Source: Cristatella mucedo (taxonomy: Eukaryota > Bryozoa > Phylactolaemata > Cristatellidae). From it: a stretch of 62,000 nucleotides of DNA. The DNA lies in contig WPIO01000110.1 in NCBI GenBank assembly GCA_009760855.2, forward strand, positions 717,501-779,500, given 5' to 3'. The position numbers and the translations under genes were made by a program. Shown one piece after another: positions 58,335-62,000 of the stretch. Each line of letters opens with the position of its first letter. The stretch's first letter is position 1. A model generated the notes under the pieces. The model had not been told where the DNA came from and searched no databases. It saw nothing but the letters and a program-made list of their open reading frames with translations.

Positions 58335-59000
58335 CCTGGCCTACCAGCATGTGCGATCAGGCGATTGCAGCTGGTGCAAAACTCGGCAGCTAGACTTGTC
58401 TGTCGTGAGCGTCGCAGTTGCCACATTACTCCACTTCTCGCCGACCTGCACTGGCTACCAGTCAAGCAACGGATTGACTTCAAGGTTTAGTCGCTCACTT
58501 TTAGGTCCCTTCATTCTATGGCTCCAGCCTATCTTTCAGATATACTACCCCATCAGGCCAAGCATCGTACCACCTGCTTTTCGGAATCCAACAGTCTACA
58601 AATACCTCGTACAAACCTTAAATCCTTTGGAGACCGTGCATATAGTTCATATGCTCCCAAAGCCCGGAACTCCCTGCCGACCTGCGTCAGAACATCCCCT
58701 GACCTGACCACATTTAAAAGGAACCTAAAAACACACCTATTTAGGACAGCATTTAGTGGTTCCCTGTGATTCGTCCTTGACGTGCTTATGCGTGCTGACA
58801 CTGTGCATGCTGCCACTAGCCACATTTGCATGCTGACCCTGTGCATGTCATCCCTAACCATATTAATCATTGTTTTTGTTTTTCAAGCATGATTTTACTT
58901 ACCATTCAATTGCATTTCCCTTTGCAGCAAATCTAAAGCGCCTAGAAAGAGATGCAGTTCTCTGAGGGCGCTTTATCAGGTGCATTATTATTATTATTAT
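58335..59000 (+). mobile_element. LINE-A 3' end, near twin of 1319-1990
   Basis: Starts at GGCCTACCAGCATGTGCG exactly as the copy at 1326, has TAG at 58488-58490 in the same codon, then APAYLSDILPHQAKHRTTCF, NSLPTCVRTSPDLTTFKRNL, stop, 3' UTR, stem-loop (58935-58974) and (ATT)n. Confidence 0.9.
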
Positions 59001-59004
59001 CCTG

Positions 59005-59150
59005 TGCACGCTATGCCTTAACCCTGTTAGCACGCTTCCTTTACAGCCTTATGTATGGTGTCTAGAAAGAGATTGAGGTTTCCGACTATGCCATGCAAAT
59101 GTCTCATTATTATCATTGTCATTATCATCATCCTTATTATTATTATTTAA
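59005..59150 (+). mobile_element. LINE-A tail fragment after the twin copy
   Basis: CTGTGCACGCTATGCCTTAA and GTCTAGAAAGAGATTGAGGT then (ATT)n: a second, more diverged tail, head to tail with the previous one. Confidence 0.65.
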
Positions 59151-59210
59151 TAAATGTTTGCTCACTACGGCCCGCTTGCGAAGGGAATGCCCATGGTGCG
59201 TTTCATGTTC

Positions 59211-59230
59211 AGACATGTCCAGACATGTTC
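59211..59230 (+). promoter_or_regulatory. Candidate p53-family response element
   Basis: AGACATGTCC AGACATGTTC: two adjacent decamers, each a full match to RRRCWWGYYY with zero spacer, followed by a partial third (AGACATGCGG, 59231-59240). Sequence match only; it is 1.8 kb upstream of the LLTP start codon. Confidence 0.4.
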
Positions 59231-59399
59231 AGACATGCGGCACAGCAAGGAATGCAGCAGCCGCTGCTGCGTACGCACGCTCTCTCCGGCGTGCTAGTCG
59301 TTGGATGCGCGTTCGCATGTCGCGGCCTCGGACTCCGCTAGCCCTTCCCTAGCTAGCTCTCTAATTTCGTAGCTGGCTACTAATGGCTGGCTACTAACT

Positions 59400-60430
59400 C
59401 CCTAGCTGGCGGGCGCTTTCGTTCGCGCGAGTGCCGACGACTAACGAAGCATGCAATGAACGTGGGCTAGTTGCCGCCCAATTCAGCTGCCGCTCGAAGC
59501 GAGCATTTCGGGACGTGCCGCGTGGCAAGCGCAGCCTGCCGTGGCGGTGTCGAGCGGTGGCAAGCGCAGCGGCGGCTGCTAGAGCTTCGCTGCGCCGCGC
59601 AGCAGCGAAGCAGCGCAGCGAAGCGGAAGCAGCGCAGCTCTTTGCTTGCCTCAATCTGACGGGCAATCTGACTGCAGCGGCAGCCCTTAGCGGAGCCCTT
59701 AGCCTGTGAAGGAACACGAGGCTTGCAGCCTGCGAGCACTGGGCGGAGACCTCGCGATGGCTCTCTCAGAGCTGCCTACGCAGCCACAAGCTCACTACCG
59801 GTGGAAGGGAACAGACGATGACTCGGTAGTCCTGACAAAATCCATGCATTGGCGGCATCTGTGGGTACATCAATCTACCACAAACTGCCGCCAGCTGTCG
59901 GGCAGGTTCGGAACGAACAATGGCCCGACAGTGCAAAAAACAACGCATGCATGGAATATAAGGGTTGCCGGAGGAGTACACCGGGGAGGGGAGGGCGAGA
60001 TCCCTCGACGCCGGCAGCCGTCTAGTGTGGGTAGACTTGGCTCGGCTGGCGTACGTGAAATAAAGGTTTTGGTGTTGGAGCCAGCAGACTTGTTGCTCGG
60101 TCGCGCTACCCAGCCTGACGACAGGTCGTGCGGAGGGCTGTCACAGCCCTGCTGACACGACCCTTCGGTTGACGCGGAAAAGAGAATTTAGCAGCGGAAT
60201 TTAAAACACAAATCGGCAGACATTTGCAGCCGGGCAAATGCCGCTATGGCCAGCGAGTTTTCCCGCTTTCGCGAGAGTAGTACTACAAAAGCTACCTCTC
60301 GCTGTCGCGCTCGGCGCGTCCGCGCTACGACGGCCCTAGCTAGCTAGCTACGCGGGCAGCTGGGAATGGCTCAGACGCGGCTCCTCGACGCCGCCGCCGC
60401 AGTCGCAATGAACGAACGAAACAAATCAGC
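59400..60430. other. CpG-rich upstream region of LLTP
   Basis: Contains a 12-bp-arm hairpin (GCTTCGCTGCGC 59584-59595 / GCGCAGCGAAGC 59613-59624), an AATAAA at 60059, and a compound hairpin at 60124-60163 (GGTCGTG...GGGCTGTCACAGCCC...CACGACC). Frames here (59431-59709, 59706-60155) have no recognised motif. Confidence 0.5.
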
Positions 60431-60543
60431 TGCGCGTGTGTTGCCTGCCGTTCGTGCCGTAGTTGCGCCGATCCCGCTTACGACGTTCTGCTCCACTGCG
60501 TCGTACCTTGCTTACTGAGCTGCGCGTGTGTTACCTGCCGTTC
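60428..60543 (+). repeat. 26-bp direct repeat upstream of LLTP promoter
   Basis: AGCTGCGCGTGTGTT followed by (G/A)CCTGCCGTTC occurs at 60428-60453 and again at 60518-60543, 90 bp apart with one mismatch. Each copy contains GCGTG, the core of bHLH-PAS (XRE/DRE type) sites. A regulatory role is speculation. Confidence 0.55.
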
Positions 60544-60946
60544 TGACTACGCACTCCTCCGGCTCCGGCGGTCGAACGCTGCAGCCGCTATTTTACGCTG
60601 CACGCACGCGCGCTCGCACGCGGACGTATGCCGCCGGCGCCCAGCGAGAGGCGTTGTCGGACGGACTCGCTACCACCCGCGCACGGCGCACACGGCGCGC
60701 CTCGTCTGCTGCCGCCGCCGCTGCCCCCGCCGCTGCCGGCGATCAACAGAAGTCGCTGAGCGTCTTGCTCCTTCGTCGTACCTGAGGGCGTTCTGCAGGG
60801 CAACCGCGGGCGCCCACACGATGCCGGCGCGTCCTCCGCGACGATCAGCTGGCGACGACGCGGGCGCGTGTCCGGGCGAATGGTAGCGGCGGAGTCAACA
60901 AACATGCTAGAAAGGTCAGGCGCACGAACGCTGTAGCGCTAGGCAG

Positions 60947-60990
60947 CGCGCGAGTATATAAGTGCTCGCGCTCCGACAGCAAATCGTAGC
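60947..60990 (+). promoter_or_regulatory. TATA-box core promoter of the LLTP gene
   Basis: TATATAAG at 60955-60962 lies 54-61 bp before the ATG, so transcription should start near 60985-60992 with a roughly 25-30 nt leader. The TATA sits in the 10-base loop between perfect 7-bp inverted arms GCGCGAG (60948-60954) and CTCGCGC (60965-60971). Start site inferred, not shown. Confidence 0.65.
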
Positions 60991-61015
60991 GAGCCTCGGA
61001 GCTTCAGCTATCGAA

Positions 61016-61070
61016 ATGGCGATAGCAGCGGCGCTGCTCTCCGGAGCGCTATTCGGCCTGTGCCTCGGCG
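61016..61070 (+). CDS. LLTP exon 1: signal peptide
   Basis: ATG in good context (purine at -3, G at +4). Eighteen codons (MAIAAALLSGALFGLCLG) plus one base, ending at donor GTAGGT. The alanine/leucine-rich core and small residues at the end look like a secretion signal with cleavage near the exon 1/2 joint. Exon-1 signal peptides followed by a short intron are common in vitellogenin genes. Confidence 0.75.
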
Positions 61071-61623
61071 GTAGGTCGCCCGCCCAGCCCCGCTCGCTCC
61101 GACCGCGGTCCCGCATGCTGCGCCGCTGCCGCGCCTCTGCACCGGCGCTGCGGTCGCCACCAGGCGGCGAAGTGCAAAGGCTCGCTGTGCCGAACGCTCG
61201 CTCTCCTTCTGCAGCCGGCGTACCCCAGTATGGTGCCGCATTCGGCCGCAGTCCCCTGCACGAGAGCCTGCAAGGCAGGCACTCGTTCAAGGCGCTCAAC
61301 ACGCCGACAATCAACGCGGAAGGTGAGCCACGCTGCCGCTGCGCACGATCGCGTCCGCTCCCGCGTGAAGGAGTGTCGCGCGCTCAGCCGCGGCGGCCGT
61401 CGCAAGCTTGCGCTGCAGTCGCGCACCGCGTCGCGAATGCAGCTCGTAGCACCGTAGTCGACGCGGAACGTTGCTAGGCTACATGAAAAACACTGAATAC
61501 ATATACGAGTACCAGAGCCAGGTCCTGACCGGAATCCCTCAGGCCAGCAACCAGTACGCCGGTGTGAAGGTCAAGGCGCTCTGCGTCATCGAATTCTTGA
61601 CCGACACGCACGCCATTCTGCAG
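61016..61623 (+). CDS. Large lipid transfer protein / vitellogenin-like, 5' end (3 exons, partial)
   Basis: Exons 61016-61070, 61215-61322 and 61478-61623 join in phase into 103 codons. Exon 1 encodes a hydrophobic signal peptide, exon 2 a short secreted linker, and exon 3 opens the Vitellogenin_N (LLTP) domain with YIYEYQSQVLTGIPQ at about 62-76 and NQYAG at 79-83. This is the N-sheet signature of vitellogenins and related lipid carriers (apolipophorin, MTP, clotting protein). Family role: secreted carrier of lipid to oocytes or haemolymph. A TATA box lies 61 bp upstream of the ATG. Which LLTP subfamily it is cannot be decided from 103 residues. The gene continues past 62000. Confidence 0.78.
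61215..61322 (+). CDS. LLTP exon 2: linker after the signal peptide
   Basis: Acceptor TTCTGCAG and donor GTGAGC. CC completes Ala19, then 35 codons (GVPQYGAAFGRSPLHESLQG, RHSFKALNTPTINAE) plus G. It has no recognised motif. The assignment rests on perfect phase with exons 1 and 3 and good splice sites. Confidence 0.65.
61478..61623 (+). CDS. LLTP exon 3: start of Vitellogenin_N domain
   Basis: Acceptor TTGCTAG and donor GTGAGG. GC completes Gly55, then 48 codons. YIYEYQSQVLTGIP and NQYAGVKVKALCVIEF resemble the first strands of the LLTP beta-barrel (Y.YE...LTG.P...QY.G...A). It ends in phase 0 at LQ; the next exon is beyond the window. Confidence 0.8.
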
Positions 61624-62000
61624 GTGAGGAGCCTGGGTTGGATGACTTCCTCGCGAACATTGCGCCGAGACGTGGCTTTAGCGATGACGCGAAACGTGAG
61701 CCTAAACTCTCAGCAACGATCGTCCGCGAAAGAAACTGGCGCGCAGAGTGCTGTAGCAATTCGGAAAAAGCCGGCGTTTGAACGCAATTGCGAGCCCAAA
61801 GTGGACGGCGAAATTCCTCTTATTTGGATTTACGTTCATATGTGCGATTTTCTAAATCGTCAAGTCAGACGTTTTCCTATATTATACCAGCATTGAAAGC
61901 AACAGCGGCGATGCTTCGCCGATAATAAATTGCTGCGCTTCAAAGCAACGCTATAAAGAAAGCGATATAAAAGAGATAAAAAAGAGCGGGCACCAGAGCG
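61624..62000 (+). other. Start of LLTP intron 3
   Basis: Follows donor GTGAGG. No further exon with LLTP similarity is visible before the window ends. Confidence 0.6.

Noticed and set aside
59431-59709. Ala/Arg-rich 92-residue frame upstream of LLTP
   Set aside because: Composed of GCAGCG-type short repeats forming a hairpin; frames are open on both strands, so composition explains it.

Overview
The window is metazoan nuclear DNA. Protein-coding exons are short, end in GT...AG introns and join in phase. The rest is dominated by long dinucleotide microsatellites, decayed non-LTR retrotransposons and tRNA-derived SINEs. I see no operons, Shine-Dalgarno-type layout, rRNA or CRISPR. The phylum is not certain. 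The lipid-transfer-protein gene and the L2/CR1-type LINEs with (ATT)n tails fit an invertebrate, plausibly an arthropod or another aquatic or chelicerate lineage.

Left part (1-38762, minus strand): the 5' half of one large gene, unconventional myosin VI. I could place 14 coding exons, from the ATG at 38762 down to 4307. They join phase-perfectly into 592 codons covering the N-terminal SH3-like region, purine loop, P-loop, switch I, insert-1, TEDS-site threonine, switch II, relay and most of the upper/lower 50K domain. The remainder of the motor, the reverse-gear insert, lever arm and cargo domain must lie beyond base 1. Introns range from 227 bp to 9.1 kb and hold most of the repeats.

Middle part (38763-60900): about 22 kb between the two divergently transcribed genes. 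I recognise no host gene there. It contains LINE and SINE fragments, a 0.7-kb TIR element (MITE) inside an (AT)n tract, a large (GA)n block, an LTR-like promoter/polyA stretch (about 46.4-47.8 kb), a fold-back/tandem repeat element (about 48.15-48.84 kb) and CpG-rich stretches at 50.5-52.3 and 59.3-61.5 kb.

Right end (60947-62000, plus strand): a TATA-box promoter and the first three coding exons of a large lipid transfer protein (vitellogenin/apolipophorin type): signal peptide exon, linker exon, and the start of the Vitellogenin_N domain. The gene continues past the window.

The most interesting layer is the retroposon community. One LINE family (called LINE-A here) has a 3' stem-loop with compensatory base changes between copies. 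A tRNA-derived SINE carries a tail with the same features. Several copies are rearranged into inverted-tail or internally deleted forms. Two copies 57 kb apart share both the same 5' edge and the same in-frame stop codon.
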